64,000 bases of DNA from Acidimicrobiia bacterium (GTDB lineage: Bacteria; Actinomycetota; Acidimicrobiia; IMCC26256; JAMXLJ01): positions 35,838 to 99,837 of the forward strand of contig DASRES010000016.1 of the NCBI GenBank assembly GCA_035651955.1, in the 5' to 3' direction. Positions 6,749 through 15,147 of the stretch are shown here, in pieces. The translations under genes and the position numbers were made by a program. The notes beneath the pieces were generated by a model. It worked only from the letters and a program-made list of their open reading frames with translations, had not been told where the DNA came from and made no database searches. The first letter of the stretch is position 1, and the number at the start of each line of letters is the position of its first letter.

Positions 6749-8790
6749 CTCGTCGCGACCTCGAGCTCCGGCTCGATCGCCCCGTCGGGCCCGGCGTCCA
6801 GGAGGTCGCGCGGTCGCTCACGGCGCACGCGACGGAACCGGTTCCCGATCGACGGCGACAGCGCGACGAGCGTGCCCGCCGCCATGATCGCCCCGCCGAC
6901 CCACAGCCACAGCGCGAACGGCGTGATCTGCACGCCGAGGGTCACGGTGCCGCGCTCGGTCGGCGACGACACCAACGTCAGGTACACGTCGTTCAGCAGA
7001 CCCGTCCGCACCGACGGCGTCCCGATGCCCTCGTTCGAGTTCGGGAAGCTCGACACCGCGGGCGCGTAGACGCCGAGATCGTCGCCGCCCTTGCGGATGC
7101 GCACGCGCGCGGACGTCGTCGTCTTCTGCGCGCTGTTCTGGGTGCGCGCCCCGAGGTACGTGAGCGTGTAGCCGTCGACCCTGGCGGACTGGCCCTCGCG
7201 GAGGTGCACCTCGTGCTTCGTCGTGTAGCCCTGCGAGGCCGTCAGCGCGACCGCGAGGACGACGACGCCGACGTGGACGAGCAGCCCGCCGTAGAGCCGC
7301 GGGTTGTTGCGCACTGCGCGCTGCAGCGCGAGCGCGGCGTTCTCGCCGTGCGCGCGCCGCCGCGCGCGCACGCCGATCCACACCTGCCGCGCGACACCTG
7401 CGAGCGCGAACCCCGCGAGACCGAACGCGAGCACGTCGGCGATGCCGCGCGCGCCGGCCACCAGCGCGAGCGCCATCGACGCGCCACCGACGTAGGCCGG
7501 CACGACGAGGCGGCGCCGCAGCACGTCACCGCTCGCGGCACGCCACGGCAGTGCCGGCGCCGCCGCCATCAGGAAGAGCAGCGCGATCCCCAGCGGCGTC
7601 GTCATGCGGTCGAAGTACGGCTCGCCGACGGAGAGCTGGTTCCCGTTGATCGCCTCCGCGATCAACGGGAACACCGTGCCGAGGAGCACGACGAACGCGA
7701 GGCCCGCGAACACGAGGTTGTTGGCGAGGAACGCCGCTTCGCGCGACGTCGGCGAGTCGATCCGTCCCGGCGCGTGCAGCTTGTCGCCGCGCCACGCGAT
7801 GAGGCCAATGCCGACGACCGCGCAGAACGCGAGGAACCCGAGGAGCCACGGGCCGATCGGCGACTGCGTGAACGAGTGGACGGAGTTCACGATGCCGGAG
7901 CGGGTGAGGAACGTCCCGAGGATCGTGAGGCAGAACGTCGCGACGACGAGGGAGAGGTTCCAGACGCGCAGCATCCCGCGGCGTTCCTGCACCATCACCG
8001 AATGGATGAACGCGGTACCCGTCAGCCACGGCAGCAGCGACGCGTTCTCGACCGGGTCCCATGCCCAGTAGCCACCCCAGCCGAGGACCTCGTAGCTCCA
8101 CCACGCGCCGAGGATGATCCCGATCGTCAGGAACCCCCACGCGAGCAACGTGGCGCGCCGCGTGTCGGCCAGCCATCCCTCACCGAAGCGCCCGGTGACC
8201 AGTGCCGCGATCGCGAAGCTGAACGGCACCGTGAACCCCACGTAGCCGAGGTAGAGCATCGGCGGGTGGAAGGCCATCAGCGGGTGGTCCTGCAGCAGCG
8301 GGTTCGGGCCGCGACCGTCGGCCGGCACCGCGCCCGCGAAGGTCTTGAACGGGTTCGCGGGGACGAGCATCAGCAGGAAGAAGAAGAACGCGACGACGAG
8401 ACCGGTGAGCGTCGCCCACGCGACGAGCGGGTCGGTCGCGCGCTGGCGGAACTTGTACGCCGTCGCGGCGAGGAACCCGGCGAGGATCAGACCCCACAGC
8501 AGGATCGACCCCTCGAGCGCGGCCCACAGGCCCGTGACGGTGAACAGCAGCGGCGTCGCACGCGCGTTGTTGTCCGCGACGTACTTGAGCGAGAAGTCGT
8601 GCGACAGCAGCGCCCACTCCATCGCTATGACCGCGATGACGGCGCCCGCGAGCAGCGCGAACACGTACCTGCGACCGACCCGCAGGAGGCGGTCGTCGTG
8701 ACGCGCGATGCCGAACGCCAGCGTGCCGATGCCGAGCGCCGCGGAGACGACGCCGAGCACGAGCCCGAAGATGCCGAGCTGCGCCCTCAC
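6745..8790 (-). CDS. ccmF: Haem lyase subunit CcmF
   Basis: Large polytopic membrane protein (681 aa) that attaches haem from CcmE to apocytochrome c. The WWD-domain signature WGGYWAWDPVENAS is at residues 238-251. HPPMLYLGYVG and FLTRSGIVNSVHSF, typical of CcmF, flank it. More than a dozen hydrophobic segments and a soluble C-terminal loop (about 540-630) before the last helix fit the family. GTG at 8790 is chosen because it overlaps the ccmE stop (GTGA) and gives the expected N-terminus; a longer in-frame extension upstream is an overlap with ccmE. Confidence 0.95.
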   Translation of the reverse strand: MRAQLGIFGLVLGVVSAALGIGTLAFGIARHDDRLLRVGRRYVFALLAGAVIAVIAMEWALLSHDFSLKYVADNNARATPLLFTVTGLWAALEGSILLWGLILAGFLAATAYKFRQRATDPLVAWATLTGLVVAFFFFLLMLVPANPFKTFAGAVPADGRGPNPLLQDHPLMAFHPPMLYLGYVGFTVPFSFAIAALVTGRFGEGWLADTRRATLLAWGFLTIGIILGAWWSYEVLGWGGYWAWDPVENASLLPWLTGTAFIHSVMVQERRGMLRVWNLSLVVATFCLTILGTFLTRSGIVNSVHSFTQSPIGPWLLGFLAFCAVVGIGLIAWRGDKLHAPGRIDSPTSREAAFLANNLVFAGLAFVVLLGTVFPLIAEAINGNQLSVGEPYFDRMTTPLGIALLFLMAAAPALPWRAASGDVLRRRLVVPAYVGGASMALALVAGARGIADVLAFGLAGFALAGVARQVWIGVRARRRAHGENAALALQRAVRNNPRLYGGLLVHVGVVVLAVALTASQGYTTKHEVHLREGQSARVDGYTLTYLGARTQNSAQKTTTSARVRIRKGGDDLGVYAPAVSSFPNSNEGIGTPSVRTGLLNDVYLTLVSSPTERGTVTLGVQITPFALWLWVGGAIMAAGTLVALSPSIGNRFRRVRRERPRDLLDAGPDGAIEPELEVATR

Positions 8791-9251
8791 CGCGTCGATT
8801 GCGCGGTCGTCGTCGGAGGCGTGTACTCCGCGCCGTGCTTGATGAGGATGCGATCCGAGTCGAACACGAGCCCGGTCTTGGCCCAGTGTCCTTCGCACAC
8901 GACGGGCGCGCCGTCCTTGAACAGCTCGGGCGGGTCGCCGGTGTGGTCGACCTGCACCGTCTCCTTCTTGTCCGTGAGCATGAAGCGCACGCCGTTGCTC
9001 GTCTCGTGCGTGTCGCCCCGCACGACCCAGCCCGCGATGCGGAACCGGTGCGTGCCCGTCGACTCGCGCGCCTTGACCGCCTCGGACACGGTCCGGAAGT
9101 ACATGAGATTGTGCGACAGACCGCCGATCAGCAGCGCGGCGACGGCACCGACGCACAGGATCGCGGCGATCCAGTAGCGGAGCTTGCGGACGCGCTTCTT
9201 CGGCGCGGGCGACGGTGCCGCGGCGGCGGGGGGTGCCGACGTCGTCGTCAT
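8787..9251 (-). CDS. ccmE: Haem chaperone CcmE
   Basis: Periplasm-facing haem chaperone that covalently binds haem and passes it to CcmF. The 154-aa product has one membrane anchor (about 25-43), an OB-fold domain and the C-terminal motif LIKHGAEYTPP in which His139 is the expected covalent haem ligand and Tyr143 the axial ligand. ATG at 9251 overlaps the ccmD-like stop by ATGA; an Arg-rich in-frame extension further upstream is rejected. Confidence 0.92.
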   Translation of the reverse strand: MTTTSAPPAAAAPSPAPKKRVRKLRYWIAAILCVGAVAALLIGGLSHNLMYFRTVSEAVKARESTGTHRFRIAGWVVRGDTHETSNGVRFMLTDKKETVQVDHTGDPPELFKDGAPVVCEGHWAKTGLVFDSDRILIKHGAEYTPPTTTAQSTR

Positions 9252-9379
9252 CGGCGGGGATCGTCGTCGGGCAGCGACCGCTCGGCCCGCCGGGTGCGAA
9301 TCATGACGCGCGCGGCGTACGCGAGCATCGCCGCACCCGTGATCGACCACGCCGCGGCGACGTACCCCACGTCACTCAC
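9248..9379 (-). CDS. ccmD: CcmD-like small membrane protein
   Basis: A 43-aa protein with one hydrophobic helix (GYVAAAWSITGAAMLAYAAR) followed by a basic tail (VMIRTRRAERSLPDDDPRR). That is the size, topology and position of CcmD, which helps CcmABC release haem-loaded CcmE. GTG at 9379 overlaps the ccmC stop (GTGA), and its own stop overlaps the ccmE start (ATGA), so it is translationally locked between them. Sequence similarity to CcmD is too short to be decisive; position carries the call. Confidence 0.8.
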   Translation of the reverse strand: MSDVGYVAAAWSITGAAMLAYAARVMIRTRRAERSLPDDDPRR

Positions 9380-10128
9380 CGCGTCACCCCCACCGGCTCG
9401 TCGCGCGCGTCGGCGACGCGCTCGGCGATCGCGGCGTCGAGCTCGCGCTGCTCCTGATCCTCCTCGAGGCACGCGAGCCGGTACCGCCGGTCGAGCAGGT
9501 ACACGTACGTGAGCGTGAACGCGAAGACGCCGAGCCACAGCGTGAACGCCATCACGCCGTGGATCTTCGGGTTGAGCTCGGGGTTGAAGACGGTCGCCTG
9601 CTGGTGCAGCGTGCGCCACCAGTTGACCGACAGGTGCACGATCGGGACGTCGACGAACGCGACCAGCGCGGCGATCGCGCACCGCTTGCCGCGCGCCTCC
9701 TCACCGCCGGGGATGCGGCGCAGCGAGAGGTAGCCGAGATAGAGGAAGAACAGGACGGCCGTCGTGGTGAGACGTGCGTCCCACGCCCACCAGACCCCCC
9801 ACACGGGCCGGCCCCACAGCGACCCGAGCACGAGCGTGAGCCCGGTGAACAGCACGCCGAGCTCCGCGGACGCGCCCGCCAGCAGGTCCCACACCGACGA
9901 GCGAGTGCGCGGCCACAGGTAGAGGACCGACGCCAGCGCCGTGACCGCGAACGCGAGGTACGCGAGCCACGCTGCCGGCACGTGCACGTACATGATGCGC
10001 TGCGCGTCGCCCTGCACCTCATCGGGTGGCGCACCCCAGAGCGCGAAGAGCGCGAGCGTGACGAGCGCGACGACCGCGGCCCAGCCGATGGCGTTCGACA
10101 CCCGTCGTGGCAGGAGCCTCGCCGTCAC
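9376..10128 (-). CDS. ccmC: Haem exporter/handling protein CcmC
   Basis: Six-helix membrane protein (250 aa) that delivers haem to CcmE. The WWD motif WGVWWAWDARLT lies at residues 110-121, flanked by the conserved haem-ligand regions MYVHVPAAW (His49) and HLSVNWW (about 168). The C-terminal tail is acidic (EEDQEQRELDAAIAERV). GTG at 10128 overlaps the ccmB stop by GTGA. Confidence 0.95.
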   Translation of the reverse strand: MTARLLPRRVSNAIGWAAVVALVTLALFALWGAPPDEVQGDAQRIMYVHVPAAWLAYLAFAVTALASVLYLWPRTRSSVWDLLAGASAELGVLFTGLTLVLGSLWGRPVWGVWWAWDARLTTTAVLFFLYLGYLSLRRIPGGEEARGKRCAIAALVAFVDVPIVHLSVNWWRTLHQQATVFNPELNPKIHGVMAFTLWLGVFAFTLTYVYLLDRRYRLACLEEDQEQRELDAAIAERVADARDEPVGVTR

Positions 10129-10805
10129 GCTTCCTCCAGCAGCGGCCCGAAGGCCAGGAACCCCATCGTCGTGTAGATCACCGCGAACAGCGCCAGCAGC
10201 TCCACCCAGGGCCACGCCTCGCCGGTCGAGCCGTTCAGCCCCAGTCCCGCCTCGAACGCCCGCGTCGCGCCCAGCATCACCGGCGCGAGCACCGGCAGCA
10301 GCAGGAGCGGCAGCAACGTCTCCCGTACCCGCAGGCCCGCGGCGAGAACGCCGTAGAGGGTACCGGCGGCCGCCAGCCCGACGGTCGCGGCCACCGCGGT
10401 CGGCACGAGGATCTCCGCCGCGCGCGGGGTCAGGTCGTAGAACAGGACGACGCCGAGGCCGAGGACGACCTCGAGGGCCAGGAGCTGCACGACGACGGCG
10501 AGCGCCTTGCCCAGGAACATCGCGCCCGTGTCGAGCCCTGAGAGGCGCAGCCCGTCGCGCGCGCCGTTCGCCTGCTCGATCGAGAACGAGCGGGAGATCG
10601 CGAGCAGCGCAGCCAGCAGCACAGCGACCCAGAACAGCCCGGGCGCGACCTTCGGCAAGAGCCCGCGGTCGGGGTCGAGCGCGAACGCGAACAGCAGGAG
10701 CACGATGAGGCCGAACGGCAGGACCTGCCCGAGCGTCACCCGCGATCGCAGCTCGATCCGCAGGTCCTTCTCGGTGACGAGCCACAGCTCGCGCAGCAAG
10801 CTCAA
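10125..10805 (-). CDS. ccmB: Haem exporter permease CcmB
   Basis: Membrane subunit of the CcmAB ABC transporter. The 226-aa product starts LSLLRELWLVTEKDLRIELRS and has about six helices, with ISRSFSIEQANGARDGLRLS (about 77-96) matching the conserved CcmB cytoplasmic loop. The TTG start at 10805 is favoured because an AGGAG site lies about 8 nt before it and the N-terminus then matches family length. A longer in-frame N-terminus would overlap ccmA by about 100 nt and is basic and unlike CcmB. Confidence 0.88.
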   Translation of the reverse strand: MSLLRELWLVTEKDLRIELRSRVTLGQVLPFGLIVLLLFAFALDPDRGLLPKVAPGLFWVAVLLAALLAISRSFSIEQANGARDGLRLSGLDTGAMFLGKALAVVVQLLALEVVLGLGVVLFYDLTPRAAEILVPTAVAATVGLAAAGTLYGVLAAGLRVRETLLPLLLLPVLAPVMLGATRAFEAGLGLNGSTGEAWPWVELLALFAVIYTTMGFLAFGPLLEEA

Positions 10806-10882
10806 CGTTCCCGCTCCTGGCGCCTGCGGCGCCGGGCCGCCGTGGCCACCGCTCCCGCTCGCCTCTCGGCTCGCGCGCTCAT
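10802..10882 (-). CDS. Possible 26-residue coupling ORF between ccmA and ccmB
   Basis: ATG at 10882 overlaps the ccmA stop (ATGA), and the stop of this ORF overlaps the TTG of ccmB. The product would be a very basic peptide ending RRRRRQERER. No family is recognised. It may serve only to carry ribosomes across the 73-nt gap, or be chance in GC-rich sequence. Confidence 0.3.
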   Translation of the reverse strand: MSARAERRAGAVATAARRRRRQERER

Positions 10883-11559
10883 GTCGCGGCGTCCACGACG
10901 AGGGCGGGGGCGAACGGCGCCTCCGTCGCGTGGGCCTGGCCCGCGACCACGTGCACCTCGCGATTCGCGAGCGCACGCGCGCGGTCGAGCTCGTGGGACG
11001 CGACGATCACCGTCCGGCCGTCCGCCGGTGCGGACCCGAGGACGGCGTCGAGTACCTCGCGGCCCTGGGCGTCCAGGCCGGCGTGCGGCTCGTCGAGCAG
11101 CAGCAGCCGCGGGTCGCGCGCGAGGGCGACGGCGAGCGCGAGCCGGCGGCGCTGCCCGGCGGACAGACGACCGTGCGTGACACCGGCGAGGCGCTCGAGC
11201 CCGAGCCGCGCCATCGCCTCGTCAGACGCGCTCGCGGCGCGACCTGCCGCGCGGGCGGCGAACCGCAGGTTCTCGGCGACGGTCAGGTCGTCGTAGCAGA
11301 ACGTCTCGTGGCCGACGAGCGCGAGGTCGCGGCGGTGCGCGCGCCGGTCGCGCGCGAGGTCGTGGCCGAGGACGTGCGCCTCGCCGGAGTGGAGAGGGAC
11401 CATGCCGGCGAGCAGTCGCAGCAGCGTCGTCTTGCCCGCGCCGTTCGGCCCGGACAGCAGCACGAGCTCGCCCTCGTCCACGTCGAGATCGACGCCGGCC
11501 AGGGCCGGGAAGCGCCCGAGGAGGCACACGGCGGATCGCAGACGGACGACGAGGGACAC
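10879..11559 (-). CDS. ccmA: Haem exporter ATPase CcmA
   Basis: ABC ATPase (226 aa) of the CcmABCD complex that releases haem-loaded CcmE. Walker A GPNGAGKTT (residues 37-45), signature LSAGQRRRLALA, Walker B LLLLDEPHAGLD and the H-loop ASHELDR are all present. GTG at 11559 has a GGAGG site 5 nt upstream. This is the first gene of the ccmABCDEFGHI run and is divergent from the sortase gene. Confidence 0.93.
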   Translation of the reverse strand: MSLVVRLRSAVCLLGRFPALAGVDLDVDEGELVLLSGPNGAGKTTLLRLLAGMVPLHSGEAHVLGHDLARDRRAHRRDLALVGHETFCYDDLTVAENLRFAARAAGRAASASDEAMARLGLERLAGVTHGRLSAGQRRRLALAVALARDPRLLLLDEPHAGLDAQGREVLDAVLGSAPADGRTVIVASHELDRARALANREVHVVAGQAHATEAPFAPALVVDAAT

Positions 11560-11633
11560 GCACGCCTCCGGAGAGTCGGCCCGCGAGCGTACCTGGGACG
11601 CCCCGTGTCCACGGAGTCGAGTGCCGCCCCGCC

Positions 11634-11639
11634 TAGTCT
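11634..11639 (+). promoter_or_regulatory. -10 element of the sortase gene (leaderless)
   Basis: TAGTCT lies 6 nt before the GTG at 11646. No convincing -35 is visible. Confidence 0.55.
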
Positions 11640-11645
11640 CCGCCC

Positions 11646-12542
11646 GTGCGCCGGGTCGTGGCCGCGACGGGGCGGATCCTCGTCACGGTGGGCATCCTCA
11701 TCCTGCTGCTCGTCGCCTACCAGCTGTGGGGCACGGGCATCTACGAGGCGCGCCAGCAGTCGAAGCTGAAGCACGAGTTCGCGCGGGCGCTCCAGCACGA
11801 GGCGTCCACGACGACGACCACGCCCGACACGGTCGGACCCGCGCCGAGCACGACGACCACGACCACGCTCCCGCCGCCGACCGGCGAGGCGATCGCGATC
11901 ATCCAGATCCCGAAGATCGGGGTGAACTCGGCGGTCGTGCAGGGCATCGAGCGACCCGACCTGCGCAAGGGCCCGGGCCACTACCCGCTCACGCCGATGC
12001 CCGGGCAGCTCGGCAACGCCGCGATCGCCGGCCACCGCACGACGTACGGCGCGCCGTTCTACCGTCTCAACGAGCTCGGGGCGGGCGACGACATCGCGAT
12101 CCGCACCGTCGCGGGGACGTACCACTACCGCGTCACGCAGCAGCTGATCGTCGACCCGAGCGACGTGCAGGTGCTCGATCCGACGCCCGACGCGACGCTC
12201 ACCCTCACGACGTGCAACCCGCGGTACTCCGCGCGCCAGCGCCTCGTGGTGAAGGCGACGCTCGTCGCGGACAAGAGCCCGCCACCCGCGCCCGCGCCGT
12301 CGGCCAGCGCGCAGCAACGCGCCGCCGCACACCTGTCGAGTGCGGGGTTGTCCGGTGAGCAGGAGTCGAAGCTCCTGACGCTCTGGTGGGGTCTCGCCGC
12401 CGCGGCGATCGGCCTGCTGTGGTGGCTCGTGTTCCACCGCCACCCGCGCTGGACCACCTGGATGGTCGGCATCGTGCCGTTCCTGGTGATCCTCTTCTTC
12501 TTCTACTCGCACCTCGACCGGTTGCTGCCGGCCAACTACTAG
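11646..12542 (+). CDS. Class E sortase
   Basis: Cysteine transpeptidase that anchors surface proteins to the cell wall. The 298-aa product has an N-terminal membrane helix (about 10-27), a Thr-rich linker (54-80) and the sortase barrel. AGHRTTYGAPFYRL gives the catalytic His130, and TLTTCNPRYSARQRL gives Cys190 and the catalytic Arg199. The C-terminal region (about 245-290) holds two more hydrophobic helices with Trp-rich loops, an arrangement seen in actinobacterial class E enzymes. No obvious sortase substrate gene is adjacent. Its stop overlaps the stop of the facing enoyl-CoA hydratase. Confidence 0.93.
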   Translation: MRRVVAATGRILVTVGILILLLVAYQLWGTGIYEARQQSKLKHEFARALQHEASTTTTTPDTVGPAPSTTTTTTLPPPTGEAIAIIQIPKIGVNSAVVQGIERPDLRKGPGHYPLTPMPGQLGNAAIAGHRTTYGAPFYRLNELGAGDDIAIRTVAGTYHYRVTQQLIVDPSDVQVLDPTPDATLTLTTCNPRYSARQRLVVKATLVADKSPPPAPAPSASAQQRAAAHLSSAGLSGEQESKLLTLWWGLAAAAIGLLWWLVFHRHPRWTTWMVGIVPFLVILFFFYSHLDRLLPANY

Positions 12543-13324
12543 CGACCCTCGAAGCGCGGCGCGCGCTTCTCGGTGAACGCGGCCAGGCCCTCCTGCAGGT
12601 CGGCGCTCGCGAACGCGTCCGCCTCGAGTCCCGCGATCTCCCGCCGGGCGGCGTCGTCGAGGAGGTGCCGCTCGGCGACGAGGTTCAGCGCGCGCTTGTG
12701 CCCCGCGATCGTGAGCGGCGCGAGGTGTGCGAGCTCGTCGGCCCACGCGAGCGCGGCCGCGCGCGCGTCGTCGACGACGCGATGGACGAGGCCGATCCGG
12801 AACGCCTCCTCGGCGTCGATGGCGCGACCGGTGAACAGCAGATCACGCGCGGGGCCCTGACCGACGAGTGTCGCGAGACGGGCGATGTTCGGGGCGCTGA
12901 GCATCACACCGAGCTTGGACGCGGGGATCCCGAGCGAGGCGCCCGGTTGCACGACGCGCAGGTCGCACGCGACGGCCAGCTGGAGCCCCGCGCCGAGCGC
13001 GTGCCCGTTGAGGGCCGCGATCACGGGCGCGGGGAACGCGACGATCGCGTCGAGGAGCCGCTCGAACGCGGGGCGGAACGAGTCGGTGCCCGCGCCGTCG
13101 GCGGTCGCGACGTCGTCGAAGCGACGGGCGAGGTCCGCGCCCGCACAGAACGCGCGGCCCTCGCCGGTGACGACGACGGCACGCGCGCGCTGCGCGGTCT
13201 CGAGACGGGCGCGCAGCTCGTCTGCGAGCTCGGCGTTCAGCGCGTTGCGGCGGTCCGGGCGGTCGATGACGGCGACACCGACGTCGCCGCGCGTCTCCCA
13301 GCGGATCGTGCCGGCGTCGCTCAC
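12539..13324 (-). CDS. Enoyl-CoA hydratase/isomerase family protein
   Basis: Crotonase-fold enzyme of 261 aa acting on acyl-CoA thioesters, probably in beta-oxidation. The oxyanion-hole segments GRAFCAGADLARRF (about 60-73) and ALNGHALGAGLQLAVACD (about 103-120) are clear, and the C-terminus LQEGLAAFTEKRAPRFEGR is typical. GTG at 13324 overlaps the biotinyl carrier stop (GTGA); an Arg-rich upstream extension is a shadow of that gene. At the second catalytic Glu position of hydratases the sequence is LGIPASKLGVM, so the exact reaction (hydratase, isomerase or other) is open. Confidence 0.9.
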   Translation of the reverse strand: MSDAGTIRWETRGDVGVAVIDRPDRRNALNAELADELRARLETAQRARAVVVTGEGRAFCAGADLARRFDDVATADGAGTDSFRPAFERLLDAIVAFPAPVIAALNGHALGAGLQLAVACDLRVVQPGASLGIPASKLGVMLSAPNIARLATLVGQGPARDLLFTGRAIDAEEAFRIGLVHRVVDDARAAALAWADELAHLAPLTIAGHKRALNLVAERHLLDDAARREIAGLEADAFASADLQEGLAAFTEKRAPRFEGR

Positions 13325-13539
13325 GACTCGTCGATGACCGCGATCAGGTCGCCTTCCTGCACGACGTCCTCGGGCTTCACGTGCAGCTCCCGCACGTACC
13401 CGGGCACGTCGGTCACGACGGGGATCTCCATCTTCATGGACTCGAGGATGACGATCTCGTCGCCCTCGGCGACCATCTGGCCCTCTTCGGCGACGACCTG
13501 CCACACGTTCGCCGTGATCTCGGCGCGGAGCTCAGCCAT
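13321..13539 (-). CDS. Small biotin-carrier protein (BCCP-like, TB7.3 type)
   Basis: A 72-aa single biotinyl/lipoyl domain. ESMKMEIPV (lysine near residue 37) is the biotinylation site. It closely resembles the stand-alone mycobacterial carrier TB7.3 in length and pattern (RAEI..NVWQV at the start, GDLIAVIDES at the end). It would carry CO2 for an acyl-CoA carboxylase, although no biotin carboxylase or carboxyltransferase is in the window. ATG at 13539 is favoured over an upstream start four codons earlier. It is sandwiched between two enoyl-CoA hydratases and coupled to the downstream one. Confidence 0.92.
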   Translation of the reverse strand: MAELRAEITANVWQVVAEEGQMVAEGDEIVILESMKMEIPVVTDVPGYVRELHVKPEDVVQEGDLIAVIDES

Positions 13540-13564
13540 GGCGGCGCACACTACTCACGCGCCG

Positions 13565-14338
13565 TCACCGCCCGGTCCAGCGCGGTCGGCGCTTCTCGGC
13601 GAACGCGGCGACACCCTCGGCCGCGTCGTCGCTGTGGCTCGTCACGCTCAACATCGCGTGGAGGTACGCGAGCGCGTCTCCGGCCGGCATGTCGACGACG
13701 CGGTAGAACGCGTCGCGACCCCAACGCATGACGAGCGGCGACTTCGCCGCGAGCGTCGCGGCGAGCTCGTCGACGGCGGCGTCGAGCTGGTCGACCGGCA
13801 CGACGCGGTTGACGATCCCGAGCTCCCGCGCCTCGCGCGCGTCGACGCGTCGGCCGGTCATCATCAGCTCGAGCGCCTGCTTCGGCGACATCGCGCGCAG
13901 GAGCGGCACGGAGATCATGTACGGCCACAGGCCGACGTCGATCTCCGGCGTGCCGAAGACGGCGTCCTCGGCCGCGACCACGAGGTCGCACGCGAGCGCG
14001 AGCCCGAACCCGCCCGCGAGCGCGTAGCCCCGCACGCGGGCGATCGATGGCTTCCCGAGGTCCCACAGGTCACGGAAGAGGCCGGCGACCTCGCCGCGGG
14101 CGTCGTGCACGACGCTCGCGGACGTGTCGGCGATGCCACCGAGATCGGCTCCGGCACAGAACGCGCGGTCGCCCGCCCCCGTGAGCACGAGCACGTGCAC
14201 GTCGTCGTCGGCTCGGGCCCGGGCGAAGGCCGCCCGCAGCTCGCGCATCACGTCGAACGACATCGCGTTCCGGCGTTCCTCGCGGTCGATCGTCACGCGC
14301 GCGACCGCGCCGTCCACCTGGTATCGCACGTCAGGCAC
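13565..14338 (-). CDS. Enoyl-CoA hydratase/isomerase family protein
   Basis: Second crotonase-family enzyme (257 aa). DRAFCAGADLGGIAD (about 57-71) and GYALAGGFGLALACDLVVAAED (about 104-125) build the oxyanion hole. FGTPEIDVGLWPYM carries the Glu at the position used by hydratases, and AFAEKRRPRWTGR is the usual C-terminus. GTG at 14338 is preceded 7 nt upstream by TACGAT, suggesting a leaderless promoter that also drives the carrier protein and the other hydratase. Confidence 0.92.
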   Translation of the reverse strand: MPDVRYQVDGAVARVTIDREERRNAMSFDVMRELRAAFARARADDDVHVLVLTGAGDRAFCAGADLGGIADTSASVVHDARGEVAGLFRDLWDLGKPSIARVRGYALAGGFGLALACDLVVAAEDAVFGTPEIDVGLWPYMISVPLLRAMSPKQALELMMTGRRVDAREARELGIVNRVVPVDQLDAAVDELAATLAAKSPLVMRWGRDAFYRVVDMPAGDALAYLHAMLSVTSHSDDAAEGVAAFAEKRRPRWTGR

Positions 14339-14345
14339 GACGGGG

Positions 14346-14351
14346 ATCGTA
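14346..14351 (-). promoter_or_regulatory. -10 element of the enoyl-CoA hydratase operon (leaderless)
   Basis: Minus-strand TACGAT ends 7 nt before the GTG at 14338. Confidence 0.5.
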
Positions 14352-14383
14352 GGAGGGTCCGCGCCGTCGCGACGCGGCGTCGC

Positions 14384-14389
14384 TACCGT
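14384..14389 (+). promoter_or_regulatory. -10 element of the DUF5317 gene (leaderless)
   Basis: TACCGT ends 8 nt before the GTG at 14398, divergent from the minus-strand element at 14346-14351. Confidence 0.5.
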
Positions 14390-14397
14390 GGCCGCCC

Positions 14398-15147
14398 GTG
14401 GGTCTCATGGCGGTCGCGCTCGCAGCAGCGCTGGTCGTGGTCGTCGTGACGAAGGGCAGCTTCCGGCGACTCGGCCGCCTGCCGGTCGAGGGTTTCGGGA
14501 TGCTGTTCGTCGCGTTGGCGATCCAGGTCGCGCTCGGACTCGTCCACCTCCCGACGTCACGCGTCGCGGACGTCGGCTTCGGCCTCCTCGTCCTCTCCTA
14601 CGCGTGCCTGATCGGGTTCTGCCTCGCGAACCTGCGCATCCGGGGCACGAGCGTCATCCTCGTCGGCCTCGCGCTCAACGCGATCGTCATCGCGCTGAAC
14701 CAGGGCATGCCTGCGAACGGTCCGACGCGAACGGACGCCCAGGGCCGCGTGGTGTCGCGCGTCGAGACGTCGGTGAAGCACCGGCCCGAGCAGCCCGGCG
14801 ACCTCCTGACGGTGCTCGACGACCGGATCATGCTGCCGGCGCCCTTCCACGACATCCTGTCGTTCGGCGACCTCATCCTGGCGATCGGCCTCATCGACGT
14901 CTTCTTCTGGGCGAGCCGCCGCGAGGACGACGCGTGGGAGAGCGTGTTCGCGTCGTCGCCCGTCGCGCGGCAACGCCGCGAGGTGCGAACGCCGGAACGT
15001 GCGCCGCGCGCTCCGGTGCCCGCGCCGTCGCCGTCGTTCACCGCTCCACCCCCGCCGCCTCGCCGGGAGATCGTCCTCGACGTCCTCGACGAGGTGTCCC
15101 TGCGTGCGGAGCAGGCCGATGCTGCGCTCTGGCTCGCGGCGCCCTAG
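14398..15147 (+). CDS. DUF5317 family membrane protein
   Basis: A 249-aa protein of unknown function. Four to five hydrophobic segments fill residues 1-170, with the family's conserved blocks ALNQGMPANG (about 98-107) and LPAPFHDILSFGDLILAIGLIDVFFW (about 142-167). The last about 80 residues form a Pro/Arg-rich cytoplasmic tail. It is a single-gene unit between the hydratase operon and an unknown conserved gene. Confidence 0.85.
   Translation: MGLMAVALAAALVVVVVTKGSFRRLGRLPVEGFGMLFVALAIQVALGLVHLPTSRVADVGFGLLVLSYACLIGFCLANLRIRGTSVILVGLALNAIVIALNQGMPANGPTRTDAQGRVVSRVETSVKHRPEQPGDLLTVLDDRIMLPAPFHDILSFGDLILAIGLIDVFFWASRREDDAWESVFASSPVARQRREVRTPERAPRAPVPAPSPSFTAPPPPPRREIVLDVLDEVSLRAEQADAALWLAAP

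Noticed and set aside
7204..9177. Plus-strand open frame of about 657 codons opposite ccmF and ccmE
   Set aside because: Extremely Arg/Asp-rich composition typical of antisense frames in GC-rich DNA; ccmF and ccmE on the other strand are certain.
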